From positions 1 through 64,000 of the forward strand of contig NZ_SUTI01000003.1 of assembly GCF_015062985.1 (NCBI RefSeq): 64,000 nt of DNA, written 5' to 3'. A program made the translations under genes and the position numbers. The DNA comes from Methanobrevibacter sp. (lineage in GTDB: Archaea; Methanobacteriota; Methanobacteria; Methanobacteriales; Methanobacteriaceae). The notes beneath the pieces are model-generated. The model saw only the letters and a program-made list of their open reading frames with translations. It ran no database searches and had not been told where the DNA came from. Positions 1-7,434 of the stretch are shown here, one piece after another (within the stretch, counting starts at the first letter, position 1; each line of letters begins with the position of its first letter).

Positions 1-8
1 GTGATTAA

Positions 9-695
9 ATGGCACAAGATATTATAGATGGAATTAATCCAACTCGTATGGAATTATTATCCCTTAAAAATAGGACAAAACTTGCTGTTAAAGGGCATGG
101 TTTGCTTAAAGAGAAAAGGGATGCTTTAATTAAAGAGTTTTTTGATATCTTGGATCGTGTCAAAGGTATTCGTGAAAATGCAGAATTAAGTCTAAAAGAA
201 GCAAACGACGCTTTACTTGAAGCTCAAATTGCTATGGGTGACTTGGCTGTTAGAAAAGCAGCATTATCCGTTAAGGAATCTATTGATGTTGAAATTTCAT
301 CAAGAAGTGTTATGGGTGTTGCTGTACCTGTAACCGATGTAAAAATGGAAAAAAGGTCCATTATTGACAGAGGTTACGGTTTCTCTGACACTACCATACA
401 ATTAGACGAAGCTGCAAAGAAATTCGAGGAATCTCTTAAGTATTTAATTGAACTTGGTGAAGTAGAAAAAACTATTTATCTACTCGCTGAAGAGATTGAA
501 GCTACTAAACGTAGAGTAAATGCTTTAGAACACATTATGATTCCAAGATTCCAAAATACTGAAAAGTATATTGATATGAGACTCCAAGAAATGGAAAGGG
601 AAAACTTCGTAAGATTGAAAATGATTAGGTCAACTATGGAGAAAAATGAAAAGGCTGCAGCTGCTGCTGAAGCAGCTCAAAATGCAGAAGCTTAA
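9..695 (+). CDS. atpD: A-type ATP synthase subunit D
   Basis: Subunit D is part of the central rotor stalk of the membrane A1Ao ATP synthase, coupling ion flow to ATP synthesis. The 228-residue product has the family's N-terminal signature (GINPTRMELLSLKNR near residue 8), then long N- and C-terminal helices forming the antiparallel coiled coil, and an Ala-rich tail. The length is usual for archaeal AtpD. A GTGA motif lies four bases before the ATG at 9. The gene is probably the last main subunit gene of an operon that begins outside the window, with a small membrane protein gene following at 843. T-rich runs follow the stop. Confidence 0.97.
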   Translation: MAQDIIDGINPTRMELLSLKNRTKLAVKGHGLLKEKRDALIKEFFDILDRVKGIRENAELSLKEANDALLEAQIAMGDLAVRKAALSVKESIDVEISSRSVMGVAVPVTDVKMEKRSIIDRGYGFSDTTIQLDEAAKKFEESLKYLIELGEVEKTIYLLAEEIEATKRRVNALEHIMIPRFQNTEKYIDMRLQEMERENFVRLKMIRSTMEKNEKAAAAAEAAQNAEA

Positions 696-842
696 ATTTT
701 TCTTCTTACTTCTCATTTTCTTTTATTTTTATTTATTTTCTTATTTAAAACTCAAATTTTAATTAATTTTTTAAAACAGATATTTTAATTTAGTTATTGT
801 AAAAATTTTTTATTACTGTAAATTCCAGAAAACGGTGTAAAA

Positions 843-992
843 ATGAAAAGAAATCCAATAGACCAATTTATGAAAGACCCGGATAATAAAGCCAAAGTAT
901 TTATCTGGATGACTCGTGCAATGATTATTACCACTTTTATGATAACATTAGGTTTAATATTATTTATTTGCCATCTAGTTGGGCTGTTCTAG
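843..992 (+). CDS. Small single-span membrane protein downstream of atpD
   Basis: A 49-codon ORF beginning MKRNPIDQFMKDPDNKAKVF and ending in a hydrophobic segment (about residues 25-48). The charged N-terminal half followed by one membrane helix is typical of small integral proteins. A GGTG motif precedes the ATG. It follows atpD by 147 bp on the same strand and could be an accessory protein of the ATP synthase, but that rests on position only. Its last 29 bases overlap the 3' end of the convergent ATP-grasp gene. No function is known to me. Confidence 0.6.
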   Translation: MKRNPIDQFMKDPDNKAKVFIWMTRAMIITTFMITLGLILFICHLVGLF

Positions 993-2148
993 CAACTTCA
1001 TTTACTTTTTTGCTAGTTAATTCTACTTTTTCATATAATTTTTCAAAATCTTTATCTTTATCAATTATTGTCAGCAATGGCTCTGACTTTTCTGTTATTG
1101 ATCCGATATGTGGCAGGTCATAGATATTGCCCAAATCTATTTTTTCGTATTTCATTCTTGTTGGTGAGTAGATGATTTTTTTATAGGAGTAATATTGCGG
1201 TTTTGGAATTTCTATAATTTCGCCTTGGCATGCCCTGATGTGCGCCTCAAGCATATTTATTCCCAATGATTTTTCCACACATTCAAATGTTCCCTGAAGA
1301 CGGGGATTTATTTCGATAACATATAATCCCTTATCGTTAAGTATGTAATCCACACCATTTGAACCAAGCAGACTGAATTTTTTGGCCAGGCTTTCAGAGG
1401 TATTTTTCATCTGACTGTTCAGTTCATCCATGTCTTTGACTTTGGCCATTATTGATTTCTCAGTTAAAGGTAGAATATTTCCGACATATATGAAACTGCT
1501 GTTTTTTTCAAAGTCATTTTCTGTTAGCAATCTTGAACTGATTATGCATTTTGCATCCTGCGGTGTAGCTAAAAGTGATGAACTTAGATTGATTCCAGTT
1601 ATATACTCCTGCAAGATGAATTCATCGTCTTCAAATTGCATATCTTCAACATTATCTAAGAGATTTATGCCATACCCTCCACTTCCTTTAACGGGTTTTA
1701 AAATAAATTGAATGTCTTCATGATTTTCATTTATTTCAAATGCTTCACCTATATCACTTAACCTAAAAGTCATAGGGGTTAGGAATTCATTTTCGATTTT
1801 TTTGAAAAATCTGAATTTGTCTTCAATGTCTCTGACATCTTTTGTCCCTAAAATTTTCCTTTGATCCTTTTTTGAAAAATCACTTGGTGAAACACCAGAA
1901 ATAGGTATGATGTAGTCAACTTCATCGATGTAATCTCGGGACATGCCTATCAGATTTTGGGGATTGAACTGATTTTCAAAGACGCCACAGCTTTCACCAT
2001 CGATTTCATTTAGTATAATCTTCTGATTTTTGATGATGGGATTGTCGGATGTGGAGAAATAACTTGTAGAAAACACTTCATAGTCTAGCTTTAATGCACT
2101 ATTGAGCATACTTCTTGTATCAATTCCAATAAGCAATAGCTTCTTCAT
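964..2148 (-). CDS. ATP-grasp domain protein
   Basis: A 394-residue protein of the ATP-grasp superfamily (carbamoyl-phosphate synthase/biotin carboxylase-like ligases). The N-terminus MKKLLLIGIDTRSM is a Rossmann-like pre-ATP-grasp domain. Around residues 145-180 lies the nucleotide-binding strand LKPVKGSGGYGI, and the metal-binding signature VIEINPRLQGTFE is near residue 275. Such enzymes join a carboxylate to an amine or similar acceptor using ATP. The substrate cannot be told from sequence; archaeal members of this group are annotated only as predicted carboligases. No ribosome binding site is seen before the ATG, so the mRNA may be leaderless. The 3' end overlaps the small convergent ORF at 843-992. 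Confidence 0.85.
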   Translation of the reverse strand: MKKLLLIGIDTRSMLNSALKLDYEVFSTSYFSTSDNPIIKNQKIILNEIDGESCGVFENQFNPQNLIGMSRDYIDEVDYIIPISGVSPSDFSKKDQRKILGTKDVRDIEDKFRFFKKIENEFLTPMTFRLSDIGEAFEINENHEDIQFILKPVKGSGGYGINLLDNVEDMQFEDDEFILQEYITGINLSSSLLATPQDAKCIISSRLLTENDFEKNSSFIYVGNILPLTEKSIMAKVKDMDELNSQMKNTSESLAKKFSLLGSNGVDYILNDKGLYVIEINPRLQGTFECVEKSLGINMLEAHIRACQGEIIEIPKPQYYSYKKIIYSPTRMKYEKIDLGNIYDLPHIGSITEKSEPLLTIIDKDKDFEKLYEKVELTSKKVNEVARTAQLDGK

Positions 2149-2177
2149 AAAATATCAATAAAAAATAGTTTTTTAAA

Positions 2178-2249
2178 TAGTCCCGAGCGGAGTCGAACCG
2201 CCGTCTCCGGGTCCAAAGCCTAGAAGGATTACCACTACCCCACGGGACT
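2178..2249 (-). tRNA. trnQ: tRNA-Gln (anticodon TTG)
   Basis: Read on the minus strand, a 72-nt cloverleaf has the acceptor stem AGTCCCG/CGGGACT and a D-arm GGGT/ATCC with AGTGGTA loop. The anticodon loop is CTTTGGA (anticodon TTG). The T-arm is GGCGG-TTCGACT-CCGCT, and the discriminator is A73. CCA is not encoded. One A-C mismatch falls within the anticodon stem (CTAGG/CCCGG). Archaeal tRNA-Gln is normally charged with Glu and then amidated by GatDE. Confidence 0.95.
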
Positions 2250-2272
2250 ATTTCGTCGTATGATATACAACA

Positions 2273-2287
2273 TTTAATATATATTTA
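2273..2287 (-). promoter_or_regulatory. Probable TATA box of tRNA-Gln
   Basis: An AT-only element (TAAATATATATTAAA on the minus strand) is centred about 31 bp upstream of the tRNA 5' end, the spacing expected for an archaeal TBP/TFB promoter. Confidence 0.55.
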
Positions 2288-2304
2288 TCATGTAGTATTT
2301 AAAT

Positions 2305-2703
2305 CTATCGGTTATTTGATAATTTTTGATAAAATAGGCATTTTTCATGCCACATACATTCAAAACAGATTTTAGAAACGCTTTCTTCATTATTGAAAAT
2401 TTCATCGATTTTTTCGAACAGTTCGAGAGAATTATGCTCTTTTGAAACATCCAATTTTTTCAGAACCTCATTGTCCATATTCACAATTTTTTCGTTTTGA
2501 AGTTCGTTTCCACAAATATTATCCTTTAGATTGGGACAAGCCTTGCAAATATCGTCGGGTGAGTTTGTTAAGCTGATTTGCGTATCGGACAGCTTTCTTT
2601 TTTCATTAACCTCAGTCATGTTTGCGGTGAAGTTTTCATCGTATCCGTAACCCTGAAAACCCTTAAGGCATAATAGATGATGTCCCCTTAAAATAAGTTT
2701 CAT
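2305..2703 (-). CDS. DUF1284 cysteine-rich protein, possible Fe-S binder
   Basis: Using the ATG at 2703, the product begins MKLILRGHHLLCLKGFQGYG, the DUF1284 signature, and has about 132 residues. The longer ORF (start 2784) would add a hydrophobic extension that overlaps the end of bioY and is unlikely. Seven cysteines, including CKACPNLKDNICG and CFECMWHEKC, could ligate an iron-sulphur cluster, as proposed for this family; function is not established. It lies just downstream of bioY on the same strand and may be cotranscribed. Confidence 0.8.
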   Translation of the reverse strand: MKLILRGHHLLCLKGFQGYGYDENFTANMTEVNEKRKLSDTQISLTNSPDDICKACPNLKDNICGNELQNEKIVNMDNEVLKKLDVSKEHNSLELFEKIDEIFNNEESVSKICFECMWHEKCLFYQKLSNNR

Positions 2704-2743
2704 ATTAATCAGATAAATAATAAAAAAAGAAAAGATTAAAAAA

Positions 2744-3355
2744 TTAATCTTTTGGTAAAAATGCTTTAGATACAGATGCAGCACCTAATATTTTTACAAT
2801 ATCCCCTGCGATAAATGGCACGAGACCCATCATTAAAAGATCAACAACGCCAATGGTTGCGCCTTGGGTTAATCCATACCATAATGCAAGACCTATAAGA
2901 CCTGGGATGTAAATTAAAGCGAAATTTGCAATTCCGATTACAACAGCCATTCTTGTAAAACTACGTGCTTTTGCATACTTTTCGGTTATTGCTCCAATGA
3001 AGTATGATGCAATAACAAATCCTATAAAGAATCCGCATGTTGAACCTAAAAATGTTTCGAGTCCGCCGGTCATTCCTCCAAACCAAGGAATGAATGCAAT
3101 ACCTAAAACAATATATAAAATTTGACTTAAACATCCGTATTTTTTACCTAAAACTAATCCAGAGCATAACACTGCAAATGTTTGTGCAGTTACAGGAACT
3201 GGAGTCCATGGGAGTGGGATAATGATTTGTGCCATTATACCAGTAAAACATGCCATAAGAAATGACATTAGTATCTTAGTTGCAGTACTGGCATCCTGAA
3301 TTCTTTCAAAAACGTTTTTCCTAGTACTGTAATAGTTTTCCATATTAATATTCAT
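2744..3355 (-). CDS. bioY: Biotin transporter BioY (ECF S component)
   Basis: BioY binds biotin in the membrane and works alone or with an energy-coupling EcfAT module. The 203-residue product has about six membrane spans and the family motif PLPWTPVPVTAQTFAVL (about residues 46-63) followed by the LGSTCGF and AGDIVK regions. A GGAGGAG motif precedes the ATG at 3355. No EcfA or EcfT gene is in the window. The upstream neighbour dnaG is on the same strand, separated by a palindrome that probably ends its transcript. Confidence 0.93.
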   Translation of the reverse strand: MNINMENYYSTRKNVFERIQDASTATKILMSFLMACFTGIMAQIIIPLPWTPVPVTAQTFAVLCSGLVLGKKYGCLSQILYIVLGIAFIPWFGGMTGGLETFLGSTCGFFIGFVIASYFIGAITEKYAKARSFTRMAVVIGIANFALIYIPGLIGLALWYGLTQGATIGVVDLLMMGLVPFIAGDIVKILGAASVSKAFLPKD

Positions 3356-3387
3356 TTTTCTCCTCCACTTGATTTTTTGATAAAAGA

Positions 3388-3407
3388 GAGAATTTAATTA
3401 AATTCTC
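3388..3407 (-). terminator. Perfect 20-bp palindrome between dnaG and bioY
   Basis: GAGAATTTAATTAAATTCTC is self-complementary and is followed on the minus strand by a pyrimidine-rich CTCTTTTATC run just past the dnaG stop. It is best read as a terminator hairpin. A regulatory site for bioY cannot be excluded, because it also lies 33 bp upstream of the bioY start. Confidence 0.45.
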
Positions 3408-3420
3408 ACTTAGGTAAAAT

Positions 3421-4656
3421 TTAATCTATAGTTATGATTTTCACATCTTGTGGTTTTTTAACTATATTAACAGTTTTGAAAGCAACCAATTTGTTGATTC
3501 CTTTTTTGGAAGCCACGTCAACAAGTCTTTGGGAGATTACCCCATCAAATATGACAGTATCTGCAGTACCTTCTATGTCTTTGATTTCTTCATAGATGTT
3601 TTCCACTTCAACTTCTTTGGTTACGTTTAATGCTTCATCTAAAATGGCTCCGCTGCCGGTGCCTTCGAATTCTTTAAGCATATCTTTCATTAAGCTTACT
3701 TCATCATCTTCGATAACCGGTTCGACAACAACTTCACGGCGGTTGTTGTTATATCTTTGTTTTTTATTGTTTCTGCCGTTGTTTCTGTTGTTTTCCTTTT
3801 TATTGTGGTTATCATTAAGGATATTGCTGGTAGCTAAGAACTGTGCAGTTGGTACTTTATCCCTGAGTGCTACTAAAACTTCATCTTTTCCCAGGTCTTC
3901 AACTTCTTTTCCTTTCGGAGCACGTGTGATGTAGTCGACATCTCCGATTTGCAAGAGTTCTTTCAAGATGAGTTCTCCGCCTCTGTCACCATCAACAAAT
4001 GCGGTTGTAGTTCTTTTTTTACTGAGTTCACCAATTGAACGTGGTACGCTTACGCCTTCAACAGCCACTGTATTTTTAATGCCGTATTTAAGTAAGTTTA
4101 AAACGTCGCTACGTCCTTCCACAACAATGATTGCATCAGATGTGTGGATGCTAGGACCTGCAGGAAGACGATCTTCACCATATTCGGAGATTTCATGAAC
4201 TCTCATAGCTTCCCTTACTTCTTCAATCATTCTCATGCTGGTTGGACCAACGCTTTCAACCATGTTTTTATAAATTTCTTTTGCACGATTGACAACTTGC
4301 TCCCTTTTGACAGCCCTTACATCTTCAACTTTTGTAGTTTGGATTTCAGCTTCACAAGGACCAACACGATTAATTGTTTCAAGAGATGCTGCGAGGATAG
4401 CGGTTTCAACTCTATCTAAACTGGAAGGAATTACGATTTCACCTTTTGCTCTTCCACTGTTTGATTGGATGTTAACTTGGATTCTTCCGATTCTTCCAGT
4501 TCTTTGTAATTCTCTTAAATCTAAATCATTACTAAGTAAACCTTCAGTTTGCCCAAATACAGCACCAACAACATCTGGTTTTTCTACAATACCATTAGCA
4601 TTAATTTGAGCATGTATTAAATATTTTGTTGTAGTTAATTCTTCACCTTTTCCCAT
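3421..4656 (-). CDS. dnaG: DnaG-type primase, archaeal (TOPRIM)
   Basis: Archaeal DnaG is a TOPRIM protein that associates with the exosome and has reported primase activity. The N-terminal domain (about residues 1-160) includes the GRIGRIQVNIQSNSGRAKG stretch. The TOPRIM core follows with the acidic motifs VVEGRSD and FVDGDRGG (about residues 175-260). An unusual Asn/Arg-rich linker (about residues 285-315) separates it from the C-terminal domain. The start at 4656 is fixed by AGGAGG seven bases upstream; the longer ORF to 4680 begins with TTG and would translate through this site. Total length is 411 residues. Confidence 0.95.
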   Translation of the reverse strand: MGKGEELTTTKYLIHAQINANGIVEKPDVVGAVFGQTEGLLSNDLDLRELQRTGRIGRIQVNIQSNSGRAKGEIVIPSSLDRVETAILAASLETINRVGPCEAEIQTTKVEDVRAVKREQVVNRAKEIYKNMVESVGPTSMRMIEEVREAMRVHEISEYGEDRLPAGPSIHTSDAIIVVEGRSDVLNLLKYGIKNTVAVEGVSVPRSIGELSKKRTTTAFVDGDRGGELILKELLQIGDVDYITRAPKGKEVEDLGKDEVLVALRDKVPTAQFLATSNILNDNHNKKENNRNNGRNNKKQRYNNNRREVVVEPVIEDDEVSLMKDMLKEFEGTGSGAILDEALNVTKEVEVENIYEEIKDIEGTADTVIFDGVISQRLVDVASKKGINKLVAFKTVNIVKKPQDVKIITID

Positions 4657-5119
4657 TTTAAAGCCTCCTAAGCTTATCAATCGGGTAATTTATGTAAATC
4701 TAAAAATTATATGATTTTTAGAAGGTAAACTTGCATAAATTATACGATAAACATATTTTTTATTAAGTCAAGTGACCTATTATACACTAAAAAAAGAGTC
4801 AATACATTCAGGAAGTTGTAATATTAAGGTTTACTATTTTCCAATATTTATAATGTTGTTTAAAATTTATAAAACATCTTTTAACTTTTATTTCCCTTAA
4901 TAATTGATTTTCTCCTGTCTTTGATTAAATTAATAATAATTATAATAATGAATAATGTAAATAAACTCTAATTGAGCATATAATAATTAAGTATTTTTTC
5001 ATAAATACTACAATTAATATTATAGCCGAACTAATATATAAAATGTGTTATGTGAAGTGAAATCTATTTTAATCTTGTCGTATAATATACTATACTAAGG
5101 AGAAAAAATTGGTGAGTTC
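4657..5119. other. Divergent intergenic region between dnaG and the RraA-like gene
   Basis: About 460 bp at very low GC with several TATA-like runs (for example near 4845-4855 and 5085-5095). It presumably contains the promoters of both flanking genes. I see no ORF, RNA gene or strong repeat. Confidence 0.5.
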
Positions 5120-5857
5120 ATGTCAATAAGTCCGAAAGATGTTTTAAATAAAAATAAGAATCTTAAAAAACGTGTTGATGTAGGTAAAATTAACCTTGAT
5201 AATGTGTCCATCGATGATTTGAGGTTCAATGGTAAAAATTATGAGGAATATATCAATTTGCAATCCCTATTGGATAATGTTTCAGCTTGTCAGGTTTCAG
5301 ATGCATACAACTCAATTTCAAAAAGGTCTGGCGTTATTCAGTCAATCAAACCGGTTAACAATCAGAAGGTTTGGGGTTCAATTTTCACCGCTGAAACAGA
5401 TTGCGATGATTGGGGAACATCAGCATTGGCAATTGACGAAGCAAAACCCGGCGATATTTTATTTTTCAAGGTTAATGGTGAAGAAAAGGCAATTTGGGGG
5501 GAACTCGCTTCTACCTGTGCACGTGATAACGGGATCAAAGCAACAGTAATTTATGGTTCAGCACGTGATTTAGATGCTCTTTTATACATGGATTATCCAG
5601 TTTTTGCAAGTAATTTCTGTCCTAATGCAGGTTCACCTTTAGGTTTAGGCAGTTTAAATGAACCTATTGACGTTGATGGCTTTAAAATCAATCCTGGCGA
5701 CTTCTTTATTGCTGATGAGAGCGGCATTGTTGTCATTCCTCAGGAATTGTTTGCCCAAACTATGGTTGCGGCATTGTCTGTTAAATTGAAAGAGTCAAAA
5801 ATCATCAGGGATATTAATGATGGCAGGACCTTGGCCGAGATAGTAGGGCTCAGATAA
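5120..5857 (+). CDS. RraA / demethylmenaquinone methyltransferase-like family protein
   Basis: A 245-residue protein of the RraA-like fold, whose members include aldolases and the RNase E regulator RraA. The ligand- and metal-site region is seen as GELASTCARDNGIKATVIYGSARDLDAL (about residues 134-161), and IADESGIVVIPQE lies near residue 200. In some archaea this domain is fused to hexulose-6-phosphate synthase, but here it stands alone. An aldolase or decarboxylase role is more likely than RNase E control, since archaea lack RNase E of that type; the substrate is unknown. GGTGAG lies just upstream of the ATG. Confidence 0.75.
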   Translation: MSISPKDVLNKNKNLKKRVDVGKINLDNVSIDDLRFNGKNYEEYINLQSLLDNVSACQVSDAYNSISKRSGVIQSIKPVNNQKVWGSIFTAETDCDDWGTSALAIDEAKPGDILFFKVNGEEKAIWGELASTCARDNGIKATVIYGSARDLDALLYMDYPVFASNFCPNAGSPLGLGSLNEPIDVDGFKINPGDFFIADESGIVVIPQELFAQTMVAALSVKLKESKIIRDINDGRTLAEIVGLR

Positions 5858-5887
5858 AAATAGTAAAACTTTTAAATATAGAACAAT

Positions 5888-5923
5888 GTTTATATATAAG
5901 TATATCGATAAGTTTATATACTA
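5888..5923 (+). promoter_or_regulatory. TATA elements upstream of gar1-tfb
   Basis: Two TATA-like boxes, TTTATATATAAG near 5890 and TTTATATACTAG near 5912, lie 50-80 bp upstream of the gar1 start. Confidence 0.45.
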
Positions 5924-5972
5924 GTTTCTTTTAATATATAACCGATACAGATTTGATTTTAAGTTTGATTTT

Positions 5973-6260
5973 ATGAAATTTTTAGGTAATAGTTTGCATA
6001 TTGCAAATTCTGGAAAATTAATAGCTAGATCTACCAAAACACCTTCACCAGGTGCAATCGTTTTCGATAGTAATAAGAATAAAATAGGTAAGGTCGGCTA
6101 TGTATTTGGGCCAACAAAGCAGCCTTATATCTCTATCAGATTATTCAGATCTGCGAATAGGGATGAAATTGCTAAAAACTGTGGTGAAAAACTATTTGTA
6201 TCAAAACAAAAATCCAAAAAATCTAGAAAAAGGAGGATGAGACCACGACAGAAAAAGTAG
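5973..6260 (+). CDS. gar1: H/ACA ribonucleoprotein subunit Gar1
   Basis: Gar1 is a core protein of H/ACA guide RNPs that carry out RNA pseudouridylation with Cbf5, Nop10 and L7Ae. The 95-residue product has the small beta-barrel core with the motif KIGKVGYVFGPTKQPYISI (about residues 33-51). It ends in a strongly basic Lys/Arg tail. It is followed immediately by tfb. The last residues overlap the upstream extension of the tfb frame, so either the Gar1 tail or the TFB N-terminus is not fully understood. Confidence 0.9.
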   Translation: MKFLGNSLHIANSGKLIARSTKTPSPGAIVFDSNKNKIGKVGYVFGPTKQPYISIRLFRSANRDEIAKNCGEKLFVSKQKSKKSRKRRMRPRQKK

Positions 6261-6316
6261 ATGAGATTCCTAAGAGGGGTCGCAAAACTGCAGAAAACAT
6301 TAATGCACAGGATGAT

Positions 6317-7237
6317 GTGTACAATCAAGATAAACAAACCGTATGTCCTGAATGTGGTTCTACTGAATTAATCGGTGACTATGAAAGAGCTGAAGTTGTA
6401 TGTGCTCGTTGTGGATTAGTCATTGATGAAAACCTTGTTGATATGGGTCCTGAATGGAGGGCATTTGACCACGAACAAAGGGACAAACGTACAAGAGTAG
6501 GAGCTCCAATTACATACACTATTCACGATAAAGGTTTAAGTACTATGATTGATTGGAGAAATAAAGATATTTACGGTCGTGATATTCCTGCAAGAAACAG
6601 AGCTCAATGGTACAGATTAAGAAAATGGCAAAGAAAAATCAGAATTTCCGGTGCAACCGAAAGAAACTTGGCGTTTGCATTAAGCGAACTTGACCGTGAT
6701 TCCTCAAGATTAGGTCTTCCAAGAAGTGTAAGGGAAGCTGCAAGTGTAGTATATAGAAGTGCAGTAGACCAAAAGTTAATTAGGGGAAGAAGTATTGAAG
6801 GAGTTGTGGCAGCATCATTATACGCCGCATGCAGACGTTGTAACGTTCCACGTACTTTAGATGAAATTGCGGAAGTATCTAGGGTTACCAAAAAAGAAGT
6901 GGGTCGTACCTACAGATTCCTGACCCGTGAGTTAAACATTAAATTACCGCCAACTTCTCCAGTTGATTATGTTCCAAGATTTGCTTCAGAATTAGGATTA
7001 TCTGGTGAAGCCCAATCCAAAGCTATCGAAATCATCGAAAAGGCAATGGAAAAAGGATTAACCTCAGGTCGTGGACCTACAGGTGTAGCAGCTGCAGCTT
7101 TATATATCGCATCTGTTCTCTTAGGTGAGAGAAAGACACAAAGAGACGTGGCGGATATTGCGGGAGTTACTGAAGTAACAATCCGTAACAGATACAAAGA
7201 ATTAACTGAACAATTAGAAATGGGTGTAACTTTATAG
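6317..7237 (+). CDS. tfb: Transcription initiation factor TFB
   Basis: TFB recruits RNA polymerase to TBP-bound archaeal promoters. Seen in order are an N-terminal zinc ribbon (CPECGS...CARCG, residues 10-35), the B-reader/linker region, and two cyclin-like repeats (about residues 110-200 and 205-300). The product ends in the helix-turn-helix DVADIAGVTEVTIRNRYKEL. GTG at 6317 is the first canonical start in frame. The frame is open to 6227, and its translation (VDEIPKRGRKTAENINAQDD) looks protein-like but has no ATG, GTG or TTG. The AGGAGG at 6231-6236 directly abuts an ATG that belongs to the gar1 frame. The true start therefore remains open. Confidence 0.95.
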   Translation: MYNQDKQTVCPECGSTELIGDYERAEVVCARCGLVIDENLVDMGPEWRAFDHEQRDKRTRVGAPITYTIHDKGLSTMIDWRNKDIYGRDIPARNRAQWYRLRKWQRKIRISGATERNLAFALSELDRDSSRLGLPRSVREAASVVYRSAVDQKLIRGRSIEGVVAASLYAACRRCNVPRTLDEIAEVSRVTKKEVGRTYRFLTRELNIKLPPTSPVDYVPRFASELGLSGEAQSKAIEIIEKAMEKGLTSGRGPTGVAAAALYIASVLLGERKTQRDVADIAGVTEVTIRNRYKELTEQLEMGVTL

Positions 7238-7305
7238 GCACTCGTTTTTTATTTCTTTTTTTTATTTTAATATAATTATTTTCATAAGCTATTTGGACAT
7301 ATTTT

Positions 7306-7428
7306 TTACCAAAAGTCCTCATCATCATAATCCATCAAGTCAGGACTGTCTGATAAATCGGACCCGCAGTTTTCACACACTACATTTGAAGGGTCATTTA
7401 AATGTCCACAGACGCTGCAAGTTATCAT
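7306..7428 (-). CDS. Small zinc-ribbon peptide (40 residues)
   Basis: A short ORF starting MITCSVCGHLNDPSNVVCEN and containing two CxxC pairs (CSVC and CENC) followed by an acidic tail ending DEDFW. This is the layout of a one-domain zinc ribbon. It lies between tfb and the glycosyltransferase and shares the minus strand with the latter, starting 7 bp after its stop. Function unknown. Confidence 0.6.
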   Translation of the reverse strand: MITCSVCGHLNDPSNVVCENCGSDLSDSPDLMDYDDEDFW

Positions 7429-7434
7429 TTTCAA

